NCBI GenBank assembly: GCA_017557425.1
Contig: JAFYYU010000015.1
Location: 203,133-267,132, forward strand
Length of the DNA stretch: 64,000 bases
Reading direction: 5' to 3'
Source of the DNA: Muribaculaceae bacterium
GTDB lineage: Bacteria; Bacteroidota; Bacteroidia; Bacteroidales; Muribaculaceae
The notes beneath the pieces are model-generated. The model was not told where the DNA came from, searched no databases, and worked only from the letters and a program-made list of their open reading frames with translations. Positions 23,708-32,789 of this stretch are shown piece after piece; the first letter of the stretch is position 1; each line of letters opens with the position of its first letter. The translations under genes were made by a program, and so were the position numbers.

Positions 23708-26700
23708 TCAATCGGCTGGTATAGTGAGTTTCTGGGCTCTTGTCGCCATTTGCACGCCATCGGCCGTGACAGTAACGCGGTAGATGTAAATGCCGCCAGG
23801 CACACGTGTGCCACCGTTGTCCTTCATATTCCATTTGACGGGTGTGGCGGTGAATATGCCACTACTACCCGACGGCGCACTGTGCCATACGCAGCGCCCC
23901 ATCAGGTCATACACCTCGATGGTCAGGCTCACCTCAGCACCCAGACGATTATGTCGCACATAGAAGGTCATATCCGAGCCGTCAAACGCGGTGTAGATAT
24001 CGAGGTTCTCGGGGGCAGTGATCTCGGGTACTGCGCCGTTGGTGACGTTGAAGGTAATGGTCTTCTCACTCACATTGTTGTGCACGTCCCACACGGTCAA
24101 GGTCAGGGAGTGCTCGCCCTCGGGCAGTTCGTTCAACTGGTAACTGATGCTCCCTATCGTTCCCTGTTGAGCAGACATGGGGATATAGTAATTCACCACG
24201 TCATCGTAAATGATGCTGCCGTCGAGCGTGAGCACCATGCTGTGCACACTGCCTGACGATAGGTTCACTCCGCTCTCATCAGCAACGGTCGCCAACAGCA
24301 TCGGCGACGAGTTGACGTCGCTGCCGTCAATGAAGGTTTCATCATTCAGGACCATCGTGATGATGTCGGGACCGATGGTGTCGGTCTTCTCATCCCCAAA
24401 GATGAAGAAATCATTGCTGGAACCCTTTGCCTCCAGCGTGTCACGACTATCGTAAGCGTACAGGCTGATCAGCGCAGGGCGATAATTGTCATTCTCATCG
24501 TTGACTTCGTCAGGAATGATGACACGGACCGTGAACTCGCCATTCACAACGGTATCTGAATTGACGGTGAGGCGGTTGGACCAATCATCATAGGTGACCT
24601 CCGCACCAGTAGCGCCATAGCCGTTGGTGGTCACCGACTGTTCAGGGCCAAACAGCGTCGAGACCATTACACCGTTGAAATCGGTAGCTACTTTACCGTC
24701 CAGTCCGATAATCTTGCCTCCAAACTCTACAGACTCATGCGCCGCAAACACTAACGGTTCATAGTTCTCATCGTCAACTGCTCGGCCGTTGATGGTCTCA
24801 ATACGAGCCGTCAAGGGTGCATATGCCAGCCTCATGGCAGGGTCACCGAACACAATGAAGCGGCGGTTATTGTCACTCATCGTTGGGATATCGTTCTTGG
24901 CCATTTTGATGATATCTCCGATGCGTGTTGGACAGCCTCTCTCATCACCAGCGAAGATGTAGCCCCCCACAGCCCGATCCATCTGGCCATTGGGGGAAAG
25001 ATAGGTTAGCCTGGCGGGACAGATGGCTGCTATGACGCCGCCGTTGGGGTTGATGAACATGTGCTCGCCGCTTGATACCGAATCGTTGTCAAAGCGGCAG
25101 AAATCGGCAGTAGCGGCATATAGAACTGGCAAATGACTGTAATTCAGCAGACTTTCAACATCTGATTGTGTCAACAGCCCCTCATTGGTCCACTGCTGTG
25201 TATTGGAGCGCCCGATGTAGTTCCACCACAGGCTGCCCTCGTTCAACGAGTTGAACATCTTGGCTCGTGCATCGGGATAGGTACGTCTCCCGCCCTCGCT
25301 CACGGCTTCAAAGGCGTCGATGTACACATAATCGTAATCCATGTTTTCGCCACCGTGGCTGCGGATGGTGCTGATCATGGCATTGGATTGATTCATATGA
25401 GCACCATTGTCCTCGTCGTCGGCAACAAACATCATCCGGTTCTTCCAGGAACCGTAGTCGGGCCTGGTGATATAATTCTCAAGTTTGTCCACCACCGTAC
25501 GTGCCTCGTCCTCGCTCCTGAAAATCATGCGTCCCACAGCGATGCTCATCTTATCATTATTATCGATGCCGCTGCCATCGTCCAGCAATGCGAAGTAGTC
25601 GTCGGTGGTGAAGGAATATTCTTCGGCGCTACTCGTCTCGCTCTGCCATGTGATCAGCCTGGGGGAGTCCTGAGAACCGGCATCGCTGCCTATAAAGCGG
25701 TTGTCGTAGCTACCGCCGCCAAACAACAGCAGGTACTGCAGCCGGTGGCCGTGTTGGCTCTCGCCACGGTCATAGAACATCTTGCACAGCCGGCGATAGG
25801 CCATCGCATCCGGGGTGCCGCTGGAGAACTCGTTGAACACCTGCTCGTGGTCCAGAACCAACACGCTGAAGTGGTCATATCGCTCGTGAAGCGCTGCCAC
25901 CCGCTGCGCCTGCTCCAGATAGGCAGCAGGAGCGAGGATAATCATGTCGGGCGTCGCCTGGGCATGGATGTCTTGGTTGGATACTTTGCCCACCAGTTCA
26001 GGATGGGAGTAGGCGGTCGCCGATTCATCGAAGGCGATGAACTCGCGGCGGCCGCTCGTGCCGGGACTGAATGCGGCAATGCCATCAGTCGTGGTTATAT
26101 TCTGTTGCACCGGGGCTGAGGGCACGGTGACGTCCCACACTCTGGTGGGACCCACACAACACGTCAGCTGGTAAGTGGTGTCGCGGCTCGCATTGTTCAA
26201 GCCGAATGCCAAGCAACCGTTTCTCATAGCCAAGCGGCGCTCATAGTTGATGGTGATGAAGTCCAGACGCGCCTCAAGCACCGTACCTGGGCAGGAAAAA
26301 TCGACCTGAAACCAGAGTTGATCGGTACCATCAAGAGTGAACCGCTTGACCGTCTTTGCCAGCTTGTAATGTTCATAACTCAGATTGTAGCAAATACCGA
26401 TGATGTCATCATCGGTCTGTGCCAACTGGGTACCGTTGTACCAGTAGGTCAGGGAACTCTTAGCGTCGGTCGTCTTAGCGGCAAATACGGGATAGACACT
26501 GACCATGGAGCCGTCTACCAGCCCGTCCAGGTCAAACTGGAATGTCTGACTGCGGTTGTCGACAAAACTCTCGCCCAGGTAGTTGCGTCCCGTATGACCA
26601 GGGTTAATGATATCCTGCTCATGGTAAAGGCGTTCGATGTAGGTGCTCTTTGACGGACCTGTGAGGCTGTTGTCGGCCACGGTAATGTCAATATCGTCGT

Positions 26701-27166
26701 AACGGGCGCTGTTCGTGACCAGATAACAGCCTGTGTTGGCATAGGGGTTCTGCACCTGCACATAAGGAATGATATTGTTTAACCGTTGCCAGGTAGTGGG
26801 TCCCTGGGCGTAAAACAGGATGCGGTCGCCATGGCGCACAACGGGCACCTGCGGCAGGTCATCGCAGTAGTTGTCGCTCAGCATCACCTCGCTCAGCGGT
26901 GCGCCACCGTATCCGAATATATGGATTTGCGACAGGTCGGAGCCTAAGCCCCAGTTACTGACGTCTTCATCGGTAATCTGGAAAATGCCGCTCTCGTGGA
27001 CGGCAATCTTGACCCATTGGCCCTCAGCAAGTTTGCTGGCAGGCGCATAATAACTCTGGTCCAATGCCTTGGCACTGCCGGCGGTAATCGCCAACACACC
27101 AAGGCACACAATCAAACGAATGAAATATTTCACCATTGTTTTCGCAATATTAGATATCATGCTCAT
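23708..27166 (-). CDS. porU: PorU-like C25-family protein of the type IX secretion system, catalytic dyad altered
   Basis: 1152 codons from ATG 27166, chosen because GAGGAG precedes it; ATG 27136 is the alternative. A signal peptide (FIRLIVCLGVLAITAGSAKA) is followed by the long beta-rich N-terminal region, a gingipain-type C25 domain (around 370-780) and a C-terminal FlgD/sorting-like domain ending RVPGGIYIYRVTVTADG. PorU is the cell-surface sortase that removes the C-terminal signal of type IX cargo. Where the His of the motif NYIGHG is expected there is R653 (NYIGRSNTQQW, codon 25208-25210, CGC instead of CAC), and at the catalytic Cys (AATC) there is A687 (AATADFC). A Cys sits three residues later. 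It may be a degenerate paralogue. Confidence 0.85.
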   Translation of the reverse strand: MSMISNIAKTMVKYFIRLIVCLGVLAITAGSAKALDQSYYAPASKLAEGQWVKIAVHESGIFQITDEDVSNWGLGSDLSQIHIFGYGGAPLSEVMLSDNYCDDLPQVPVVRHGDRILFYAQGPTTWQRLNNIIPYVQVQNPYANTGCYLVTNSARYDDIDITVADNSLTGPSKSTYIERLYHEQDIINPGHTGRNYLGESFVDNRSQTFQFDLDGLVDGSMVSVYPVFAAKTTDAKSSLTYWYNGTQLAQTDDDIIGICYNLSYEHYKLAKTVKRFTLDGTDQLWFQVDFSCPGTVLEARLDFITINYERRLAMRNGCLAFGLNNASRDTTYQLTCCVGPTRVWDVTVPSAPVQQNITTTDGIAAFSPGTSGRREFIAFDESATAYSHPELVGKVSNQDIHAQATPDMIILAPAAYLEQAQRVAALHERYDHFSVLVLDHEQVFNEFSSGTPDAMAYRRLCKMFYDRGESQHGHRLQYLLLFGGGSYDNRFIGSDAGSQDSPRLITWQSETSSAEEYSFTTDDYFALLDDGSGIDNNDKMSIAVGRMIFRSEDEARTVVDKLENYITRPDYGSWKNRMMFVADDEDNGAHMNQSNAMISTIRSHGGENMDYDYVYIDAFEAVSEGGRRTYPDARAKMFNSLNEGSLWWNYIGRSNTQQWTNEGLLTQSDVESLLNYSHLPVLYAATADFCRFDNDSVSSGEHMFINPNGGVIAAICPARLTYLSPNGQMDRAVGGYIFAGDERGCPTRIGDIIKMAKNDIPTMSDNNRRFIVFGDPAMRLAYAPLTARIETINGRAVDDENYEPLVFAAHESVEFGGKIIGLDGKVATDFNGVMVSTLFGPEQSVTTNGYGATGAEVTYDDWSNRLTVNSDTVVNGEFTVRVIIPDEVNDENDNYRPALISLYAYDSRDTLEAKGSSNDFFIFGDEKTDTIGPDIITMVLNDETFIDGSDVNSSPMLLATVADESGVNLSSGSVHSMVLTLDGSIIYDDVVNYYIPMSAQQGTIGSISYQLNELPEGEHSLTLTVWDVHNNVSEKTITFNVTNGAVPEITAPENLDIYTAFDGSDMTFYVRHNRLGAEVSLTIEVYDLMGRCVWHSAPSGSSGIFTATPVKWNMKDNGGTRVPGGIYIYRVTVTADGVQMATRAQKLTIPAD

Positions 27167-27229
27167 GTGAACTCCTCTAGGTAAAACATGTTTTATCATT
27201 GCAGCAAATGCTGTAGTTCTTAATCTACT

Positions 27230-27238
27230 GCAAAAATA
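27230..27238 (-). promoter_or_regulatory. Promoter (-7 element) of the PorU-like gene
   Basis: TATTTTTGC on the minus strand, with TTGG 19 bases upstream, about 65 bases before the start codon. Confidence 0.55.
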
Positions 27239-27394
27239 GCTACTCCTATTGTAACTACCAACCATTTGGGGGACAATTCTCGGAATTGTCCATTTTTACG
27301 CACTAATTATTACATTACCCCATTCAATAGTTCAAGCGGGCTTGACATGCAGATGGTAATTAAAAAAATCAGACAATGAATAACAAACTTTTCG

Positions 27395-27403
27395 TATCTT
27401 TGC
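27395..27403 (+). promoter_or_regulatory. Promoter (-7 element) giving a leaderless SDR transcript
   Basis: TATCTTTGC; ATG 27410 starts 15 bases after its first T, so transcription should begin at or next to the start codon. Confidence 0.65.
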
Positions 27404-27409
27404 AGGCAA

Positions 27410-28171
27410 ATGATGAGCCTCTGGAAAAAAATAGTCTATCCCTCCATTGCGATAAGCGATGACAAATTGAGCAGGCACCTTGCGGGCAAGTGGGTTGTCG
27501 TCACAGGAGCGACGTCGGGCATCGGTGAAGCATTGACCCTTAGGCTGATCCATGCAAAAGCCAACCTCTATCTGATTGCCCGGAACGAGCAGAAATTGAT
27601 AGACCTGTGCCATCAGGCCAAGGAGAATGGTTGTGAGGCGTGTTATGACGTCATCGATCTGAGGCAGCGCGAACAGTTAGACACCCTTTGCGGCGCATTA
27701 AGAGAGAGGTTCCCTGCTGTGTCCTATCTTTTTTGCAACGCGGGGAAATCCATCAACCGAACAATTAATGACTCCATCGACAGGATGCATGATTTTGACC
27801 GTACCATGGATTTGAATTATCGTTCAATGGTCGCGTTGTCCTTGGCACTGATGCCTGCCCTGAGAAAAGCAAAAGGCCGTATTGTATATACTTCATCGGT
27901 GAGCAGCCGATATCCTTTCATCCCGGGATGGTCAGCCTATCATGCATCCAAATGCGCCGCCAACGCATGGTGCAGGACAGCCCGCAGAGAATACAAGCAG
28001 CTTGGGGTAAAGGTACAGATAGCATACATGCCCCTGGTCCATACGCCGATGTCGGATGTGAATGAGAGATACAAAAACATGCCCGCTTATTCCGCCGATG
28101 AGGCCGCCTGCATCCTATTGCGATTGGCGATGAGTGGAAAGTTTTGTTATAAACCCTGGTGGGCCATTTAG
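27410..28171 (+). CDS. Short-chain dehydrogenase/reductase
   Basis: 253 codons (ATG 27410 or 27413). Classical SDR: nucleotide-binding TGATSGIG around residue 33, NAGKS, catalytic Ser in TSSVSS and YHASK. No signal peptide. The substrate is unknown, but the next gene 14 bp downstream encodes an acyl/aryl-ligase, so the pair may act on a fatty acid or similar acyl substrate. Confidence 0.88.
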   Translation: MMSLWKKIVYPSIAISDDKLSRHLAGKWVVVTGATSGIGEALTLRLIHAKANLYLIARNEQKLIDLCHQAKENGCEACYDVIDLRQREQLDTLCGALRERFPAVSYLFCNAGKSINRTINDSIDRMHDFDRTMDLNYRSMVALSLALMPALRKAKGRIVYTSSVSSRYPFIPGWSAYHASKCAANAWCRTARREYKQLGVKVQIAYMPLVHTPMSDVNERYKNMPAYSADEAACILLRLAMSGKFCYKPWWAI

Positions 28172-28185
28172 GGGGTAAAAACGCC

Positions 28186-29694
28186 ATGAACAGGTCAATA
28201 TTCACAAAACTTGCTAAACTGCACATCATCACGCCAGGCGGAATTTTTCACTTGGCAAAAAGCTTTTCCCGCGATGGCATTTCGCTGATGGCATTATTGC
28301 GCTTTTCGGCCCATTATTACCCTGACCGTTGCGCCTTGGTTTCGGAGGGAGAGCGGTTAACGTACAAAGAGATGTATGAGTCCGCCAATCAGTTGGCCAA
28401 AGTGCTGTTCTCGGATTATAGCCTGAAAGCGGGAATGTGTGTCGGACTGCTGTGCAGGAGTCACATGATGGGAGCATTGCTGTTACCGGCATTGTCTCGT
28501 CTTGGAGTTAAAGTGAAACTGCTGAATACCGGCATGGCCCAGTGCAAGTTGAATGACTTGATCAAGAAAAACAAGATCGATTTGCTCATTTATGACCCGG
28601 AATTGAAAAACACACTCATCCCCGACGACCTGCCATGTGCAACCGAAGAAACCGAGGATTTATACCACAGGTTGTCAAACAAGGACAAAAGCAACGACCA
28701 GATACTCCCTCACATCAAACGAGGAGGCGAGCTATCGGTGTTTACTGGTGGGACAAGCGGAAAATATAAGGAAGCGCCAAGGCAGATGTCTATCTTCCAG
28801 TTCCTGCCTCCCTTTTTTGCGCTGTTGGAAAAACTACGTATCGATGAGTATGACAGTGTGTTCTTGCCCTTGCCCGTGTATCACGGTTTCGGGCTGGCCA
28901 CCCTCGTTATATCACTCCTGATGGGCAAGAAAGTTTGCCTTGTGAAGCATTTTGATGCCGATAAAGCCTTGAAAATCATATCCGAAGAAAAGACAGAAGT
29001 GTTGCCTGTCGTTCCTGCAATGCTTGCCCGGTTGTGGCAAGCTGGCAATGCGCCCACACTGATGAAATCGGTACGGTGTGTCATTTGTGGCGGGGACCGC
29101 CTTGACAGGAAATGGATTACCGCGACTAACGAACACCTGGGCAATGTCATCTTTAATCTATTCGGCACCTCCGAGGCGGGTTTCTTTATGGTAGCGACTC
29201 CCGACGACTTGTCAAGAAACGAAGAAGTCACCATCGGCAGGCCCATATCTGGAGTGAAATGCCAAATCAAGGATGCTGACAGTAACGGAACAGGTTCGCT
29301 GTGGGTGCGTTCCGGTTGGGCAATGATCAACATGAAAGACAAATGGCAAGATACCGGCGACCTGGTTTACCGCAATTCTGAAGGCTGTTACTTCTATCGG
29401 GGCCGGACAGACAATATGGTCGTTTGTGGCGGAGAGAACGTCTATCCTGAAAATGTCGAAAGAATCATCAACGGGCATCCTGACGTCTTGGCCTCGTTAG
29501 TGTTCCCTGTCTCAGATCCTCAATTCGGGACCGTGCTTAATGCCCAAGTCGAACTCATCCAGGACTCGTCCTTGACCCCTGACGGACTCAAATCATGGTT
29601 GCATTCACGGCTTTCCCGTGCCGAAATGCCCCATCTCATATCAATTCAACCCATCCATACCTCAGAAACCGGCAAGAAGACGCGTGACATATAA
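28186..29694 (+). CDS. AMP-binding acyl-CoA synthetase-like ligase
   Basis: 502 codons from ATG 28186, which follows the SDR stop; an in-frame GTG at 28159 inside the SDR gene is unlikely. ANL-superfamily motifs: P-loop FTGGTSGKYKEA, LFGTSEAG, DTGDLVY, the hinge GRTDNMVVCGGENVYP and the C-terminal lysine motif GKKTR. It activates a carboxylic acid as acyl-AMP, usually passing it to CoA or a carrier protein. Cotranscribed with the SDR. The middle of the P-loop (TGGTSGKY) differs from the usual TSGTTGxPKG, so activity is not certain. Confidence 0.85.
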   Translation: MNRSIFTKLAKLHIITPGGIFHLAKSFSRDGISLMALLRFSAHYYPDRCALVSEGERLTYKEMYESANQLAKVLFSDYSLKAGMCVGLLCRSHMMGALLLPALSRLGVKVKLLNTGMAQCKLNDLIKKNKIDLLIYDPELKNTLIPDDLPCATEETEDLYHRLSNKDKSNDQILPHIKRGGELSVFTGGTSGKYKEAPRQMSIFQFLPPFFALLEKLRIDEYDSVFLPLPVYHGFGLATLVISLLMGKKVCLVKHFDADKALKIISEEKTEVLPVVPAMLARLWQAGNAPTLMKSVRCVICGGDRLDRKWITATNEHLGNVIFNLFGTSEAGFFMVATPDDLSRNEEVTIGRPISGVKCQIKDADSNGTGSLWVRSGWAMINMKDKWQDTGDLVYRNSEGCYFYRGRTDNMVVCGGENVYPENVERIINGHPDVLASLVFPVSDPQFGTVLNAQVELIQDSSLTPDGLKSWLHSRLSRAEMPHLISIQPIHTSETGKKTRDI

Positions 29695-29723
29695 GACAGA
29701 TTCATAAAAGCGATCAGTCGTTT

Positions 29724-29835
29724 TTGCAAAATATAGCAAACAAAAGAACAGAAAAATGTAAAATATCGCGTTTTAGAATCCAAAAAATTGTAAAATATCG
29801 TGATGTGTCAGCAAGAAAACTTGTAAAATATCGTG
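29724..29835 (+). repeat. 32-33-bp-period repeats before ATPase gene 3
   Basis: Four copies start at 29724 (TTGCAAAATATAGC), 29756 (ATGTAAAATATCGCG), 29788 and 29821 (both TTGTAAAATATCGTGA), spaced 32, 32 and 33 bp. Confidence 0.82.
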
Positions 29836-29854
29836 ATTTATGAAAAACTATATA

Positions 29855-29863
29855 TATCTTTGC
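29855..29863 (+). promoter_or_regulatory. Promoter (-7 element) of ATPase gene 3
   Basis: TATCTTTGC, 28 bases before the start codon. The expected -33 position falls inside the last repeat. Confidence 0.65.
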
Positions 29864-29882
29864 ATATCAAAAAGCAGGTATT

Positions 29883-31169
29883 ATGGCAATTGATAAAAGG
29901 ACACTAGAATTTGTTCTGACCGAGCAAAGGGAAGAATTAGAAGACAGGGCAAAGGAAAACTATTGCTATCGAAGCGAAGCAGAACTTGTTGACCTATCGA
30001 GCACACAGGCTCAGGTAATTATCGGAGTGCGTCGCAGCGGCAAGTCAACCCTTTGCTATCAAGCATTACAGAGCAAAGGTGTAAAATATGCCTATGCCGA
30101 TTTTGATGATGAACGATTAGCAGGCATCGAAGCAGTACAGCTGAATGATATCCTGGAGACCCTGTATAAGATCTATGGTGATTTCAATTATTTATTCCTT
30201 GATGAAATCCAAAATGTCGAAGGATGGCACCTGTTTGTGAATCGTATGCTCAGGAAAAGAATGCATGTCATCATCACAGGCTCCAATGCAAAACTGCTAA
30301 GTGTGGAATTGGCAACACATCTCTCAGGAAGAAACAAAGAGATCCCTTTGTATCCTTTCTCATTTAGGGAATACTGTGATATGAAAGGAGTCGATACCAA
30401 TACTAAGACCACCAAGGCCGAAGCATTTCGCAGGGCTGCATTTGATGAGTACATGAAACAAGGTGGATTTCCTGAACTATTAACAATCAAAGACAACAAG
30501 GCTTACGTCAGAAATCTAGTTGACAATATCCTGAAGCGAGATATCGAGCAACGATACCGCATCACATATAAGGCTGCTTTTGAGAGACTTGCCCAACATC
30601 TCTTAAACAACTCGCCCACTATTATCGTCACAAAGGAATTAGCAAATATCTTCAACTTCAAGTCAGATCAAACGGCCAAAAACTATGTAGACTATTTGAA
30701 GCAGGCCTACCTTTTAATAGGGGTTCAAAAATACTCACAAAAAAGCAAACTTAGAATCGTACAAGAGAAAGTCTATCCAGTTGACGTGGCATTAATGAGC
30801 CAACGTGATAATGCTTTTGCGGGCGAGAACCTCGGGCACCGTCTTGAAACCATCGTACTGGTTCATCTTTTGCGCAAATGCAAGACCGAAGGGCTTGACG
30901 TGTATTATCTGAATGACCGTTGTGGTGAATGTGACTTCGTGGTCTGTCGAGGCAATACCGTGGTTCAAGCTATACAAGTGTCCTACGATATCTCAGCTGA
31001 CAAGACTCGCAAACGCGAGATCAAGGGGCTAGATATTGCAGCGAGACAGACAGGCTGTTCCAACCTGTTACTGCTCACTGACAATGAGAGCAACACAATA
31101 CAAGAAAACTCTGGGCGCAAAATCAAGGTACAACCCGTTTATGAATGGTGCCTTGAACTTGGGCTCTAA
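29883..31169 (+). CDS. AAA ATPase with DUF4143 domain (3)
   Basis: 428 codons. Walker A GVRRSGKST (48-56), Walker B YLFLDEIQ, sensor VIITGSNAKLL, and SGRNKEIPLYPFSFREY, typical of this family. In the C-terminal domain the Asp is kept (GECDFVVC) but the usual Glu-x-Lys reads IQVSYD, so the nuclease-like core looks degenerate; this is common in this subfamily. More AT-rich than its neighbours and sitting between backbone genes, so probably acquired. Preceded by four direct repeats. Confidence 0.88.
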   Translation: MAIDKRTLEFVLTEQREELEDRAKENYCYRSEAELVDLSSTQAQVIIGVRRSGKSTLCYQALQSKGVKYAYADFDDERLAGIEAVQLNDILETLYKIYGDFNYLFLDEIQNVEGWHLFVNRMLRKRMHVIITGSNAKLLSVELATHLSGRNKEIPLYPFSFREYCDMKGVDTNTKTTKAEAFRRAAFDEYMKQGGFPELLTIKDNKAYVRNLVDNILKRDIEQRYRITYKAAFERLAQHLLNNSPTIIVTKELANIFNFKSDQTAKNYVDYLKQAYLLIGVQKYSQKSKLRIVQEKVYPVDVALMSQRDNAFAGENLGHRLETIVLVHLLRKCKTEGLDVYYLNDRCGECDFVVCRGNTVVQAIQVSYDISADKTRKREIKGLDIAARQTGCSNLLLLTDNESNTIQENSGRKIKVQPVYEWCLELGL

Positions 31170-31214
31170 ATAAATAGGGAATAAGATAGAACTCAACATC
31201 CAATAACCAACATT

Positions 31215-32744
31215 ATGAGACAGAGAAATATCATTGCACTTGTTTTGGCAGTGTTTGTGTTGCTGCCGGGACGCTTGTGGGGGCAGTTCAACTGGCCTTA
31301 TACGATTCAGGACGGAACCATTGTAACCGAGGTGCCTAAACGGCCTGCAGGCCAGCAGTCGGCCTTGGGGCTGGCGGTGAAAAAGATTCCCGTCGTTAGA
31401 GTGGCTTTTGTGGGTTTGGGAATGCGTGGACCCGACGCGGTGGAGCGCTGGACGCATATCCCCGGCATCGAGGTGATAGCCCTATGCGACCATGAGCGCG
31501 ACCGTGCCGAGACATGCCAGAAAATACTAAGGGATGCATCGATGCCCGCTGCAAAAATTTATTACGGCGAGGACGGCTATAAAGAACTGTGCCGCCGCAC
31601 CGACATCGACCTGGTGTATATCGCCACCGATTGGCTTCATCACTATCTGATAGCCCGCGAGGCACTAGAGCACGGCCATCACGTCGCCATCGAGGTCCCC
31701 TCGGCAATGAACATGACCGAAATCTGGTCGCTCATCAACCTGAGCGAGAGCAAGCGCCTGCATGTGATGATGCTCGAGAACTGCTGCTACGACTTCTTCG
31801 AGCTTAATTCGCTGTATATGGCGCAACAGGGCCTGCTGGGCGAGGTCATCTATGTGCAAGGGGCTTACCGCCACGAGTTGTCACCCTATTGGGATGCCTA
31901 CTGGAAGCGCGGTGCAGATGATAAACTGGGGTGGCGACTGGACTATAACAGCAAGTTCCGCGGCGACGTTTATCCCACCCACGGACTGGGCCCCATAGCC
32001 CAAGTGCTGAACATTCACCGCGGCGACCGCATGAAAACGCTGGTGGCGATGGATACCCGCTCCTTCAACGGCAAGGAACTGGTCAAAGCACGCACCGGCG
32101 AGGATTGCCCTGACTTCAGGAACGGCGACCATACAACCACGCTCATCTCGACCGAGAACGGCAAGGTCATCGAGGTACACCACAACGTGATGACGCCGCA
32201 GCCCTATAACCGCATGTACCAGCTCACGGGCACCAAAGGCTTTGCCAACAAATATCCCGTCGAGGGGTTTGCATTGGCAACCGATGAGATGAAAAAGGCG
32301 GGTATCGGCCCCATCAGCAAAGAATATACGGGCCACTCCTATCTCAACAAGGAAGATACCGAAACCCTCCTGAAATCGTTCACCTCGCCCCTCGTGATCC
32401 GCTATGGCGAGGAGGCCAAGGAAGTGGGCGGACACGGCGGCATGGACTTTATCATGGACTCGCGACTGGTGTATTGCCTGCAAAACGGGCTGCCGCTGGA
32501 CATCGACGTCTATGACCTCGCCGAGTGGTGTTGCCTGGCCGAGCTGGGCAGCATCTCGATGGATAACGGCAACTTGCCCGTGCAGGTGCCCGACTTCACC
32601 CGAGGCGAATGGAACAAGACCCGCGGCTACCGCCATGCCATGGCCTCACCCGACGACGAAAAACTCGCGCGTACTGTCGCTGAAGCTTTTACCAAGCAAC
32701 TGAAGGCCCAGGGGGCCAAGTATTGGGAGGAAAATGCGCATTAG
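31215..32744 (+). CDS. Gfo/Idh/MocA protein, GH109-like
   Basis: 509 codons with a signal peptide (MRQRNIIALVLAVFVLLPGR ... WGQ). NAD-binding fold starting VAFVGLGMRGPDAVERW, then ALCD, IEVPSAM, ENCCYDFFEL and the block DVYPTHGLGPIAQVLNI, which is characteristic of GH109 alpha-N-acetylgalactosaminidases using an NAD-dependent mechanism. Probably periplasmic, acting on GalNAc-containing glycans such as mucin, but other sugar oxidoreductase activities are possible. The next gene encodes a sugar-kinase-like enzyme, which fits release and phosphorylation of an aminosugar. Confidence 0.82.
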   Translation: MRQRNIIALVLAVFVLLPGRLWGQFNWPYTIQDGTIVTEVPKRPAGQQSALGLAVKKIPVVRVAFVGLGMRGPDAVERWTHIPGIEVIALCDHERDRAETCQKILRDASMPAAKIYYGEDGYKELCRRTDIDLVYIATDWLHHYLIAREALEHGHHVAIEVPSAMNMTEIWSLINLSESKRLHVMMLENCCYDFFELNSLYMAQQGLLGEVIYVQGAYRHELSPYWDAYWKRGADDKLGWRLDYNSKFRGDVYPTHGLGPIAQVLNIHRGDRMKTLVAMDTRSFNGKELVKARTGEDCPDFRNGDHTTTLISTENGKVIEVHHNVMTPQPYNRMYQLTGTKGFANKYPVEGFALATDEMKKAGIGPISKEYTGHSYLNKEDTETLLKSFTSPLVIRYGEEAKEVGGHGGMDFIMDSRLVYCLQNGLPLDIDVYDLAEWCCLAELGSISMDNGNLPVQVPDFTRGEWNKTRGYRHAMASPDDEKLARTVAEAFTKQLKAQGAKYWEENAH

Positions 32745-32753
32745 GCGCTGATA

Positions 32754-32785
32754 AAGGATTAGTGATTAGAGATTAGAGATTAGAG
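32754..32785 (+). repeat. TTAGAG-type tandem repeat
   Basis: Short repeated units (ttagtgattagagattag...) in the 45-bp gap between two genes; one of several such tracts in this window. Confidence 0.6.
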
Positions 32786-32789
32786 AAAT

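Noticed and set aside
25166-26119. 317-codon plus-strand frame inside the PorU-like gene
   Set aside because: Shadow frame with low-complexity composition and no domain.
29724-29835. CRISPR array (also 19661-19743 and 22019-22096)
   Set aside because: Repeats are short (12-20 bases), only two to four copies, sit at promoters, and no cas genes are present.
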